NCBI RefSeq assembly: GCF_937898475.1
Contig: NZ_CALEJS010000041.1
Span: forward strand, 1 to 64,000
DNA length: 64,000 nt
Direction of reading: 5' to 3'
From: an uncultured Chitinophaga sp.
Lineage (GTDB): Bacteria > Bacteroidota > Bacteroidia > Chitinophagales > Chitinophagaceae
The notes below the pieces were generated by a model that was not told the origin of the DNA, did not search any database, and was given only the letters and a program-made list of their open reading frames with translations. Below, in pieces: positions 7,774 through 15,429 of the stretch. Both the position numbers and the translations under genes were made by a program. Within the stretch, counting starts at the first letter, position 1. Every line of letters begins with the position of its first letter.

Positions 7774-8868
7774 ATGAGAGGACTACAATTTTCCAGGTTT
7801 GTGCCTGGTGAGGATGAAAAATCGCCCTTTGAGAAGCTCCTGAACCTTTTCACCCAGTTGCTCACCTACACAAGCGGCGACGTTGCGGAAGCCCTGCAAT
7901 GGCTGACAGAACTGGATAAAGAATATAACCTGACCAATGAAGAGTATGGTATAGGAGATTTTATACAGGACCTGAAAGACAAAGGCTATATCCGTGAAAA
8001 TGAAGAAAACGGCCAGATAAGTATTACGGCCAAAACGGAACAGGATATCCGTAAAAAAGCCCTGGAAGAGATCTTTGGAAAGCTGAAACGCTCTACCATG
8101 GGCGACCACAACATCCGCCAATCAGGTCAGGGCGACGAGCTGAATGCCGACACCCGCGCCTACCAGTTTGGCGACCCGCTGGAACAGATCGATGTGACCG
8201 CTTCCCTGCGCAACGCCCAAATCAACCACGGCATCGAATCCTTCAACATTAACCAGGACGACCTGGAGATCAAGGAAACCGACTTCAAAACGCAGACCTC
8301 TACCGCGCTGATGATCGATATCTCCCACTCCATGATCCTGTATGGCGAGGACCGCATTACCCCCGCCAAAAAAGTGGCCATGGCGCTGAGTGAGCTGATC
8401 ACCACCCGCTATCCCAAGGATACCCTGGATATTATCGTATTCGGGAACGATGCCTGGCAGATAGAGATCAAAGACCTGCCCTACCTGCAGGTGGGGCCTT
8501 TTCATACCAATACGGTAGCGGGGCTGGAGCTGGCGATGGACATCCTGCGCCGCCGCCGGAATCCGAACAAGCAGATCTTTATGATCACAGACGGTAAGCC
8601 TACCTGCCTGAAGAACGGTAAACAGTACTACAAGAACAGCTTCGGCCTGGACCGTAAGATCCTGAACCGCACGCTGAACCTGGCCGCACAGTGTAAAAAA
8701 CTGAAAATACCTATCACTACCTTCATGGTGGCCACCGATCCATGGCTGCAGAAATTTGTAACAGAATTTACGGAAACCAATAACGGAAAAGCCTTTTTCT
8801 CCGGCACCGATAAACTGGGACAGTTCCTGTTCTATGATTTTGAAAGCGGGAAGAAAAAATTATTATGA
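7774..8868 (+). CDS. VWA domain protein (partner of the adjacent MoxR-type AAA protein)
   Basis: A 364-residue cytoplasmic protein. The N-terminal 160 residues are helical, and a von Willebrand factor A domain follows from about residue 175. The metal-ion MIDAS residues are visible as DISHS (182-186), the Thr in the FHTNTVAG stretch (about 243-250) and ITDGKP (271-276). There is no signal peptide or membrane anchor. It is followed 49 bp later by an AAA ATPase, the classic VWA/MoxR-type pairing in which the ATPase remodels or loads a target recognised by the VWA protein (as in CoxD/CoxE, RavA/ViaA and BatA-type systems). The target here is unknown. Confidence 0.88.
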   Translation: MRGLQFSRFVPGEDEKSPFEKLLNLFTQLLTYTSGDVAEALQWLTELDKEYNLTNEEYGIGDFIQDLKDKGYIRENEENGQISITAKTEQDIRKKALEEIFGKLKRSTMGDHNIRQSGQGDELNADTRAYQFGDPLEQIDVTASLRNAQINHGIESFNINQDDLEIKETDFKTQTSTALMIDISHSMILYGEDRITPAKKVAMALSELITTRYPKDTLDIIVFGNDAWQIEIKDLPYLQVGPFHTNTVAGLELAMDILRRRRNPNKQIFMITDGKPTCLKNGKQYYKNSFGLDRKILNRTLNLAAQCKKLKIPITTFMVATDPWLQKFVTEFTETNNGKAFFSGTDKLGQFLFYDFESGKKKLL

Positions 8869-8917
8869 TGCCGCCCGCCGGTGGCAACAATTGCGAATTT
8901 AATTATCCAATAAAAGT

Positions 8918-10426
8918 ATGAATACAAACATAAGAACGCTGGGAGAACTTAAGAAGAGCGGTTATAAACCTAAGTCAGTAAAGGAAGAGATCAGGATCAA
9001 CCTCATTCGTAAACTGCAACAGAAAGAAAATACTTTCCCCGGCATCATCGGTTACGATGATACGGTGATACCCGATACGGAAAGAGCATTACTGTCACGT
9101 CACAATATACTGTTCCTGGGGCTGCGCGGTCAAGCCAAAACCCGTATGGCCCGCCAGATGATAGACCTGCTGGACGATTACATTCCTGTAGTGGAAGGAT
9201 CTGAAGTGAATGACGATCCCTTCCATCCGCTGTCCCGCTACGCGCGCGACCTGGTGGCGGAGATGGGCGACAAAACCCCCATCCAGTGGCTGCCCCGCGA
9301 AGCACGCTACGGCGAAAAACTGGCCACACCAGACGTTTCCGTGGCCGACCTGATCGGGGATATTGACCCCATCAAGGCAGCCAACCTGAAACTGAGCTAT
9401 GCAGACGAAAGAGTGATCCACTTCGGTATCATTCCCCGTTCCAACCGCGGCATCTTCGTGATCAACGAACTGCCCGATCTGCAGGCCCGCATACAGGTAG
9501 CCCTCTTCAACATCCTCCAGGAAGGCGATATACAGATCCGCGGCTTTAAAGTACGCATGCCGCTGGATATCCTCTTCGTATTCACCGCTAACCCGGAAGA
9601 TTATACGAACCGCGGTGCCATCGTTACACCGCTGAAAGACCGTATAGAGAGCCAGATCGTAACACACTATCCTAAGAACGTGGAGAACTCCCTGCTGATC
9701 ACCGAACAGGAAGCAGACATCCACCAGGAACAGAAAGGAAAAGTGCACCTGTCAGACCTGGTGAAACGCCTGATAGAACAGGTAGCGTTCGAAGCACGCA
9801 ACAGTGAATATGTAGACAAGAAAAGCGGCGTATCTGCCCGTCTGACCATTGCCGCCTACGAGAATGCAGTGAGTGCAGGCGAACGCCGTGCCATCATCAA
9901 TAAAGAGAAAGAGACCCATGTACGTATTGCCGACCTCCAGGGCATTGTACCCGCCATCACCGGTAAAATAGAACTGGTATATGAAGGCGAGCAGGAAGGT
10001 CCGCTGCAGGTAGCCTACAACCTGCTGGACAAAGCCATGCGCACACTCTTCTCCCAGTACTTTCCAAACCCGGATACTTTCAAGAAACGCAAACAGGCGG
10101 CTGCTAACCAGGAAAACCCTTACCGCTCCGTTATCCAGTGGTTTGACAAGGGCAATACCGTTAACCTGCTGCAGGATATCAGCGATAAACAGTACGAAAC
10201 GTCCCTGTCTAAAGTAGACGGACTGAAAGAACTGGTTAAATCCAAATTTCCTCACACCAATAATAAGGAACAGCTGCTGCTGATGGAATTCGTGCTCCAT
10301 GGACTGGCGGCCCACTCCCTGATCAGCAAAAAGCTGGTGGAAAACGAAACCCGCTTCAGCGATCTGCTGGGCACCATGATGAACTTCAGCATGGGCAACG
10401 AAGAACAGGAAGAGGATACTTTTTAA
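8918..10426 (+). CDS. MoxR/magnesium-chelatase-like AAA+ ATPase
   Basis: A 502-residue AAA+ ATPase of the Mg-chelatase/MoxR clade, often auto-annotated as sigma-54-interacting although no sigma-54 motif is seen. The Walker A region is GLRGQAKT (68-75), with Ala where the P-loop normally has Gly before Lys. Walker B is IFVINELPDL (179-188), with Asn-Glu rather than Asp-Glu. Sensor 1 (FTANPEDYT) and the arginine in LKDRIESQ are present. The C-terminal 150 residues are a helical lid plus an acidic tail. It forms a pair with the VWA gene upstream, and the two are probably one transcript. The unusual P-loop may be a subfamily trait rather than decay, because the rest is intact. Confidence 0.88.
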   Translation: MNTNIRTLGELKKSGYKPKSVKEEIRINLIRKLQQKENTFPGIIGYDDTVIPDTERALLSRHNILFLGLRGQAKTRMARQMIDLLDDYIPVVEGSEVNDDPFHPLSRYARDLVAEMGDKTPIQWLPREARYGEKLATPDVSVADLIGDIDPIKAANLKLSYADERVIHFGIIPRSNRGIFVINELPDLQARIQVALFNILQEGDIQIRGFKVRMPLDILFVFTANPEDYTNRGAIVTPLKDRIESQIVTHYPKNVENSLLITEQEADIHQEQKGKVHLSDLVKRLIEQVAFEARNSEYVDKKSGVSARLTIAAYENAVSAGERRAIINKEKETHVRIADLQGIVPAITGKIELVYEGEQEGPLQVAYNLLDKAMRTLFSQYFPNPDTFKKRKQAAANQENPYRSVIQWFDKGNTVNLLQDISDKQYETSLSKVDGLKELVKSKFPHTNNKEQLLLMEFVLHGLAAHSLISKKLVENETRFSDLLGTMMNFSMGNEEQEEDTF

Positions 10427-10526
10427 AAGCTGTTAGCTATTAGCTTTTAGCTGTTAGCGTTGGATGTTAGCTTTAGTCACAGGACATTTGTTCAAAGGCT
10501 AAAAGCTAACAGCCAATAGCTAATAG
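10427..10526. repeat. Heptamer-arm inverted repeat, AGCTATT family (copy A2)
   Basis: The left arm starts at the base after the AAA stop: AGCTGTT, AGCTATT, AGCTTTT, AGCTGTT in perfect 7-bp register. The right arm (about 10495-10526) is the reverse complement with a few substitutions. The 4 bp after it lead straight into the promoter of the next gene. Confidence 0.85.
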
Positions 10527-10529
10527 GTG

Positions 10530-10537
10530 TATTTTTG
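10530..10537 (+). promoter_or_regulatory. Bacteroidota -7 promoter box
   Basis: TATTTTTG is an exact consensus match 31 bp before the ATG at 10569, immediately downstream of repeat A2. Confidence 0.6.
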
Positions 10538-10568
10538 ACATTTTAACACAACTCACATACTTTACGTT

Positions 10569-11879
10569 ATGAATCATTCCAGAAGAGATTTTATACGCTC
10601 AGCATCTACCCTGATGGCTGCTGCTGCCATGCCTTCTGCCTTGCATGGATTGCCCCGCATGGTGGCCCCCAGTGACCGCCTGAATGTGGCTGCTATCGGC
10701 ATCAACGGTATGGGTTGGGCCGACTTGAGCGCCCTGCTCAAATTACCCGACGTTAATTGTGTGGCCCTCTGCGATGTGGACAAGAACGTGCTGGATAAGC
10801 GCGTGGCAGAACTGGCGCAGAAAGGCATCAAGGTAAAGGCCTACGGCGATTACCGTAAACTACTGGAGGACAAGAACATTGATGCGGTGGTGATAGGCAC
10901 GCCGGACCACTGGCATTGCCTGCAGATGACAGACGCCTGCGCTGCGGGTAAAGATGTGTACGTAGAAAAGCCCATCGGTAATTCCATAGCAGAATGCCGG
11001 GCCATGGTAGCCGCGCAGGAACGCCACCAGCGCGTGGTGCAGGTGGGCCAGTGGCAACGCAGCCAGCAACATTTCAAGGACGCGATCGACTTTGTATATT
11101 CCGGCAAACTGGGCCAGATACGCCTGGTAAAGGCCTGGGCCTATATGGGGTGGATGAAATCCATCCCTAAACAACCGGATGGCACGCCCCCTCCCGGCGT
11201 GGATTATGCCAGCTGGCTGGGCCCTGCAGAGAAAAGGCCTTTCAACCCGAACCGCTTTCACTTCAACTTCCGCTGGTACTGGGACTATGCAGGCGGCCTG
11301 ATGACAGACTGGGGCGTACACCTGTTAGATTATGCCCTGCTGGGGATGAAAGCTGAAAACCCAAGATCTATCATGGCGGCGGGCGGTAAATTTGCTTATC
11401 CTGATGATGCAGCGGAAACACCGGACACCCTCACTACCGTATATGAGTTTGATGGTTTCAATATCCAGTGGGAACATGCCATCGGTATAGACGGTGGTCC
11501 TTACGGCCGTGATCACGGTATTGCCTTTATCGGTAACAACGGCACCCTGGTGCTGGACCGCGGCGGCTGGGAAGTGATCCCCGAAAAAGAGAACAACAAG
11601 CCAAAGATGGAAGCCGTTCCCCGCCGGAAAAAAGTAGATGATGGACTTGATCTGCACGCGAAGAATTTCGTGGAGGTAATTAAATCGCGCAAGTTCTCAG
11701 ATCTGCACACCCCTGTTCAGGCTGGGGCAAATGTAGCGATCCATGCGCAGATGGGTAACATTGCGTTTAAGACGGGTAATAAGATCTATTGGGATAAAGA
11801 GAAGGGTGCGTTTAAAGATGAGGAGTCTAACAGACTGCTGGCGGCGACATATCATAACGGGTATCAATTGCCGAAATAA
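10569..11879 (+). CDS. Tat-exported Gfo/Idh/MocA family oxidoreductase
   Basis: A 436-residue NAD(P)-dependent sugar oxidoreductase. The N-terminus carries a twin-arginine signal (SRRDFIRSAS followed by a hydrophobic Ala-rich stretch), so the folded, cofactor-loaded protein is exported. The Rossmann domain starts at about residue 37 (NVAAIGINGMG). EKP occurs in VYVEKPIG (about 133-140), the family lysine motif. The C-terminal beta-sheet domain includes DWGVHLLDYAL. The downstream DUF1080 gene, 128 bp away on the same strand, points to keto-glycoside chemistry: this enzyme may oxidise a sugar ring and the DUF1080 protein then cleaves it (inference from family knowledge). A paralogue lies at 49495-50784. 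Confidence 0.9.
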   Translation: MNHSRRDFIRSASTLMAAAAMPSALHGLPRMVAPSDRLNVAAIGINGMGWADLSALLKLPDVNCVALCDVDKNVLDKRVAELAQKGIKVKAYGDYRKLLEDKNIDAVVIGTPDHWHCLQMTDACAAGKDVYVEKPIGNSIAECRAMVAAQERHQRVVQVGQWQRSQQHFKDAIDFVYSGKLGQIRLVKAWAYMGWMKSIPKQPDGTPPPGVDYASWLGPAEKRPFNPNRFHFNFRWYWDYAGGLMTDWGVHLLDYALLGMKAENPRSIMAAGGKFAYPDDAAETPDTLTTVYEFDGFNIQWEHAIGIDGGPYGRDHGIAFIGNNGTLVLDRGGWEVIPEKENNKPKMEAVPRRKKVDDGLDLHAKNFVEVIKSRKFSDLHTPVQAGANVAIHAQMGNIAFKTGNKIYWDKEKGAFKDEESNRLLAATYHNGYQLPK

Positions 11880-11885
11880 ACGGTG

Positions 11886-11966
11886 TTCATTGCTGTCATT
11901 GTGGGGAGTCAATTACACCACTTGTCATTGCGAGGAGCCGAAAAGGCCTGTGGGGAGCAATGACGG
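11886..11966. repeat. REP-like palindrome of the GTCATTGCGAGGAGC type
   Basis: GTCATTGC (11924-11931) pairs with GCAATGAC (11957-11964), with GAGGAGC-type flanks. A degenerate third half-copy (GTCATTGTGGGGAG) lies at about 11894-11907. This word is a widely dispersed bacterial REP-like motif. It sits between the oxidoreductase and DUF1080 genes. Confidence 0.7.
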
Positions 11967-12007
11967 GTAAGGGCACACTAAACTTTAAACCTTCAAACCT
12001 CCAATCC

Positions 12008-12751
12008 ATGCGTAGCATAATTTTTGTTCTCGCAGCCTGTACATTCACTTTCTGTTCAAAGGCGCAAAACAACAACAACCAAATGAAACCGGAAGATACA
12101 GAAGTATGGGAACCGGTACCTAAAGTAGTTACTCCCGGCACATCCACCAACACCGCTCCCGGCGATGCCATTGTATTATTTGATGGTACCAGCCTGCACC
12201 AATGGGAAGCTGAAAAAGGCGGCGCAGCCGGCTGGGAAGTAAAAGACGGTGCAATGACCGTCGTAAAAGGCGCCGGCGGTATCAAAACAAAACAAACCTT
12301 CGAAGATTTTCAGCTGCATATTGAATGGCGCACCCCTGCAGAAGTAACAGGCGAAAGCCAGGGACGCGGCAACAGCGGCATCTTTATGATGGGGCTGTAT
12401 GAACTGCAGGTACTGGATAACTATAACAACCGTACCTACTCCAACGGGCAGGCCGGCAGTTTTTATAAACAGCGGATACCGCTGGTGAATGTCTGCAGGA
12501 AACCGGGAGAATGGCAAACCTATGATGTGATATGGACTGCGCCGCGCTTCAATGCCGATGGCTCGCTGAAATCGCCCGCACGCGCTACTGTATTGCAAAA
12601 TGGGGTACTGGTACAGAATAATGTGGAACTGGACGGACCTACCCTGTATATCGGGAAACCGGCTTATAAACAACATGGGCCCGGTCCCATTGCCCTGCAG
12701 GATCATGGTAACCCGGTGAGCTACCGTAATATCTGGATCAGGACCTTATAA
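12008..12751 (+). CDS. Exported DUF1080 protein (3-keto-glycoside hydrolase/lyase-like)
   Basis: A 247-residue DUF1080 (3-keto-disaccharide hydrolase) domain protein with an N-terminal export signal ending near SKAQ. Family landmarks are IVLFDGTSLHQWE, WEVKDGAMTVVKG, FEDFQLHIEWRTP, GNSGIFMMGLYELQVLDNY, GEWQTYDVIWTAPRF and GPIALQDHGNPVSYRNIWIR. The fold is a lectin-like beta-sandwich. Known members cleave glycosides already oxidised at C3. The frame is open from 11960, but ATG 12008 gives a proper signal peptide. The gene follows the Tat oxidoreductase on the same strand and overlaps the convergent GNAT gene by 6 bp, so the two genes share stop-codon bases. Confidence 0.9.
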   Translation: MRSIIFVLAACTFTFCSKAQNNNNQMKPEDTEVWEPVPKVVTPGTSTNTAPGDAIVLFDGTSLHQWEAEKGGAAGWEVKDGAMTVVKGAGGIKTKQTFEDFQLHIEWRTPAEVTGESQGRGNSGIFMMGLYELQVLDNYNNRTYSNGQAGSFYKQRIPLVNVCRKPGEWQTYDVIWTAPRFNADGSLKSPARATVLQNGVLVQNNVELDGPTLYIGKPAYKQHGPGPIALQDHGNPVSYRNIWIRTL

Positions 12752-13234
12752 CTGGTCCTCTTCCAGCATCATAGACAAGTATACCGCGTTGCTGATAGGA
12801 TTATCGTAATAGGCCGCTATCGGCTGAAATCCCAACGCGGTATATAATTCTATCGCGGGCCGCATATGCGCCAGCGTATCCAGCAGCATGCGCTGATACC
12901 CCAGCTCCTTTCCCGCTTCAATTGCTTTTCCGGCCAATGCTTTTCCTATACCATGCCCTTTAAAGGCATCCCGTACGAATAAACGCTTCATCTCGCAGGT
13001 AGTATTATCAAAACGGCGTACCGCTACACAACCCGCAGGCTGTCCGTCTACTTTGGCCAGGAATAATGCGCCTTCCGGTGCAGAATAGTTATCGGGAAGC
13101 GCGAGCATTTCTTCTTCAAAACGCTGAAAGCTAAGGTCTACACTTAACCAGGCTGCGTACTCCCTGAACAGCGCCTTCACCTGTTCTATTTCCTCAGGGA
13201 TACTTTTGTTCGTAATTTGAATAATCTCCAGCAT
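12746..13234 (-). CDS. GNAT family N-acetyltransferase
   Basis: A 162-residue GNAT acetyltransferase. The acetyl-CoA binding motif A is seen as CEMKRLFVRDAFKGHGIGKALAGKAI, with the Q/RxxGxG/A pyrophosphate loop as KGHGIG, and the C-terminal YTALGFQPIAAYYDNP block is typical. The substrate is unknown. The open frame extends upstream to 13369, but that extension is antisense to tRNA-Cys and its terminator. ATG 13234 gives the normal N-terminus (MLEIIQITN). The 3' end overlaps the DUF1080 gene by 6 bp in convergent orientation. Confidence 0.88.
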   Translation of the reverse strand: MLEIIQITNKSIPEEIEQVKALFREYAAWLSVDLSFQRFEEEMLALPDNYSAPEGALFLAKVDGQPAGCVAVRRFDNTTCEMKRLFVRDAFKGHGIGKALAGKAIEAGKELGYQRMLLDTLAHMRPAIELYTALGFQPIAAYYDNPISNAVYLSMMLEEDQL

Positions 13235-13264
13235 ACTTGCTTTTTTTGGGTGTCCTATAACGCG

Positions 13265-13293
13265 AAAAGCCTCCTGAGCTTCAGAAGGCTTTT
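13265..13293 (-). terminator. Hairpin terminator after tRNA-Cys
   Basis: A 13-bp stem with one mismatch (AAAAGCCTCCTGA pairing with TCAGAAGGCTTTT) around a 3-nt loop, 11 bp beyond the tRNA 3' end. The T-tract on the minus strand fits an intrinsic terminator; six T also follow on the plus strand. Confidence 0.75.
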
Positions 13294-13304
13294 TTACTAT
13301 TCGG

Positions 13305-13375
13305 AGGTATCGAGCGGATTCGAACCGCTGTAAAAGGTTTTGCAGACCTCTGCCTAGCCACTCGGCCACGATACC
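13305..13375 (-). tRNA. tRNA-Cys (anticodon GCA)
   Basis: A 71-nt tRNA on the minus strand. The acceptor stem is GGTATCG/CGATACC, the anticodon loop is CTGCAAA with anticodon GCA, the T arm contains GCGGTTCGAATCCGC and the discriminator is U, the identity base expected for cysteine tRNAs. CCA is not encoded. Confidence 0.96.
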
Positions 13376-13479
13376 GTTCCTTACATGTTGATCCTCCTAT
13401 CCGCCTCAGGCGAATTCGGAACCATCGATTTTTGTAGGACTGCAAAGGTAGGGAATTTTAAATATTTATCAAATAAATT

Positions 13480-13582
13480 ATTTAGTTATTAGTGACTAGT
13501 TGTTAGCCGTTAGTGATTACTGGAGAGATTGCGGTATCTTTATCCCCCCACACAACGACTCATGACTAACGACTAACGACTT
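13480..13582. repeat. Heptamer-arm inverted repeat, AGTCGTT family (copy D)
   Basis: The left arm (about 13480-13519) has words TTAGTTA, TTAGTGA, TTAGCCG, TTAGTGA. The right arm (13553-13582) reads, on the minus strand, AGTCGTT, AGTCGTT, AGTCATG, AGTCGTT. It ends at the start codon of the nucleoside phosphorylase gene. Confidence 0.7.
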
Positions 13583-14467
13583 ATGAATGAACGTATCGCA
13601 GAATCGGAACTGATCCTTAACAGCCGCGGCGCTGTTTATCACCTGGATGTGAAGCCGGAAGAGCTGGCCCCTACCGTGATTACCGTAGGCGATCCTGACC
13701 GGGTGGAACAGGTGAGCAAACATTTTGATAAAGTAGAAGGTACTTACCAGCACCGCGAATTTGTGACACATACGGGTTACATCGGGACTAAACGCATATC
13801 CGTTGTCTCAACCGGTATCGGAACGGATAATATTGACATTGTACTGAATGAGCTGGATGCCCTGGTGAATATTGATTTTAACACCCGTAAAATAAAAAAA
13901 GCACTTACCCGCCTGCAGATCATCCGCCTGGGCACCTCCGGTGCATTGCAGGCCCATATTCCTGTTGACGGTTTTGTGGTATCTTCCTTCGGGCTGGGAC
14001 TGGATAACCTGCTGACCTGGTACCAGTTGGAGCATACCGCAATAGAACAGGCATTGCTGGCTGCCTTCCGCGAACAGGTGCAACTGCAACCCGGCGCCGC
14101 CCGCCCGGTATTAACAGCAGCGGCGCAACGCCTGCTGGCGCAATTTAAAGACGGTTTTCATACAGGGATCACAGTTACCTGTCCCGGTTTCTATGCCCCC
14201 CAGGGCCGTGTATTGAGAGGAGCACTCTCCCACCCCGAACTGCTGGAACAGTTAACAGCGTTCCGGTACGAGCAGCACCGTATCACCAATTTCGAAATGG
14301 AGACAGCTGGTATCTATGGCCTGGGCCGCGTGCTGGATCATGACTGTCTTTCTATCAGTACGATAGTGGCCAACAGGATACAACAGCAGTTTAGTAAAGA
14401 CGGCGCAGCCGCAGTGCAGCGGATGATTGAAAAGTCGCTGGAGGTGATTGCCGGACTGCCGGACTAA
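13583..14467 (+). CDS. Nucleoside phosphorylase
   Basis: A 294-residue protein of the PNP/UDP phosphorylase (NP-I) family, which cleaves nucleosides with phosphate to base and ribose-1-phosphate for salvage. The phosphate-binding N-terminal block is ITVGDPDRVEQVSKHFD (about residues 33-49). STGIGTDNIDIVLNEL, IRLGTSGALQ and NFEMETAGIYGLG (the Glu-Met-Glu ribose-binding motif) are all present. Uridine is the most likely substrate class from overall appearance, but purine specificity cannot be excluded. No signal peptide is seen. It is followed 64 bp later by dapF. ATG 13583 directly abuts repeat D. Confidence 0.88.
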   Translation: MNERIAESELILNSRGAVYHLDVKPEELAPTVITVGDPDRVEQVSKHFDKVEGTYQHREFVTHTGYIGTKRISVVSTGIGTDNIDIVLNELDALVNIDFNTRKIKKALTRLQIIRLGTSGALQAHIPVDGFVVSSFGLGLDNLLTWYQLEHTAIEQALLAAFREQVQLQPGAARPVLTAAAQRLLAQFKDGFHTGITVTCPGFYAPQGRVLRGALSHPELLEQLTAFRYEQHRITNFEMETAGIYGLGRVLDHDCLSISTIVANRIQQQFSKDGAAAVQRMIEKSLEVIAGLPD

Positions 14468-14519
14468 GATCATCCATCCCATTCCCCTCTCACATATTGG
14501 CTTAATAACGCTTATTGAT

Positions 14520-14527
14520 TAATTTTG
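14520..14527 (+). promoter_or_regulatory. Bacteroidota -7 box directly at the dapF start
   Basis: TAATTTTG matches TAnnTTTG exactly and ends only 4 bp before the dapF ATG at 14532. If used, transcription would start at or within a base or two of the ATG and give a leaderless mRNA. Confidence 0.5.
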
Positions 14528-14531
14528 CAGG

Positions 14532-15317
14532 ATGCAGATCCACTTCTACAAATACCAGGGAACAGGCAATGATTTCGTGATCATGGATAACCGTGACGGC
14601 CGTTATAATGCGCTTACCAATCAACAGGTACACGACCTGTGCCACCGGCGCTTTGGTATAGGAGCGGATGGAGTGATGCTGTTGAACAGGCAGGAAGGTT
14701 ATGATTTCGGCATGAAATATTACAATGCCGATGGCAACGAAGGCAGCATGTGCGGTAACGGCGGCCGCTGCCTGGTAGCCTTTGCACATAAAATGGGCCT
14801 TCAGCAGGAATCACTTCGCTTCCTGGCGGTGGATGGCCCTCATGAAGCTTCCATGAACGGTGCTGACTGGGTGAACCTTAAAATGCAGGATGTGGATTGG
14901 GTAGAACAAGGCCCCCTTTACTTTTACCTCAATACGGGATCTCCCCATTTTGTAAAATATGTAGACGATGTACAGGCCGTAGACGTATATACTGAAGGCC
15001 AGGCCATTCGTTATAATGACAGGTTTGCAAGGGAAGGCACCAATGTGAACTTTGTGCAAAAGCTGGAAAACGGCATCTTTGTGCGCACCTACGAACGCGG
15101 CGTGGAAGATGAGACCTACTCCTGCGGCACCGGCGTAACTGCCGCCGCGCTTACCTTTGCCGGGAGCGAAGAAAAGACCTACACCGTTCCCGTGCAAACA
15201 CTGGGTGGCAAGCTGGAAGTACGCTTCACCAAAACCGGTGAGCGTTCCTTCAGGGACATTTGGCTTTGTGGCCCCGCTCTGAACGTTTTTGAAGGAGACC
15301 TTGTAATTAATAGTTAA
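14532..15317 (+). CDS. dapF: Diaminopimelate epimerase
   Basis: A 261-residue DapF, which interconverts LL- and meso-diaminopimelate for lysine and peptidoglycan synthesis. The N-terminal FYKYQGTGNDFVIMDN is diagnostic. The two catalytic cysteines are visible in MCGNGGR (Cys74) and SCGTGVTAAA (Cys198), and ADGNEGSMCGNGGR and YERGVEDETYSCGTG are intact. It is slightly short for the family but complete. The last codons and stop (VINS-stop) run into repeat C1, so the extreme C-terminus may have been set by that element. A leaderless promoter is suggested by the box at 14520. Confidence 0.96.
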   Translation: MQIHFYKYQGTGNDFVIMDNRDGRYNALTNQQVHDLCHRRFGIGADGVMLLNRQEGYDFGMKYYNADGNEGSMCGNGGRCLVAFAHKMGLQQESLRFLAVDGPHEASMNGADWVNLKMQDVDWVEQGPLYFYLNTGSPHFVKYVDDVQAVDVYTEGQAIRYNDRFAREGTNVNFVQKLENGIFVRTYERGVEDETYSCGTGVTAAALTFAGSEEKTYTVPVQTLGGKLEVRFTKTGERSFRDIWLCGPALNVFEGDLVINS

Positions 15318-15419
15318 TAATTAATAATTACAATTCGGGTATCCAGGCAGAAACAGCCTCAGTCATGAAAAGGGGGCCGCTCCGCAATTATTAATTGTTC
15401 ATTATTAATTATTCTACCT
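15308..15419. repeat. Heptamer-arm inverted repeat, AATTATT family (copy C1)
   Basis: The left arm (about 15312-15332) is TTAATAA words. The right arm (15389-15414) is AATTATT, AATTGTT, CATTATT, AATTATT. The arms are AT-only around a GC-rich centre of about 55 bp. It overlaps the dapF stop and reaches the corA promoter. Confidence 0.75.
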
Positions 15420-15422
15420 TTG
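15415..15422 (+). promoter_or_regulatory. Bacteroidota -7 box close to the corA start
   Basis: TACCTTTG is an exact TAnnTTTG match ending 7 bp before the corA ATG at 15430. This predicts a leader of zero to a few bases. Confidence 0.6.
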
Positions 15423-15429
15423 CGCCCGG

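Noticed and set aside
8918..10426. Reading the AAA protein as a sigma-54 activator
   Set aside because: The GAFTGA loop and a DNA-binding domain are absent, and the VWA partner fits the MoxR/chelatase clade.
13235..13369. N-terminal extension of the GNAT gene
   Set aside because: It runs antisense of nothing functional but straight through tRNA-Cys and its terminator. The family N-terminus begins at 13234.
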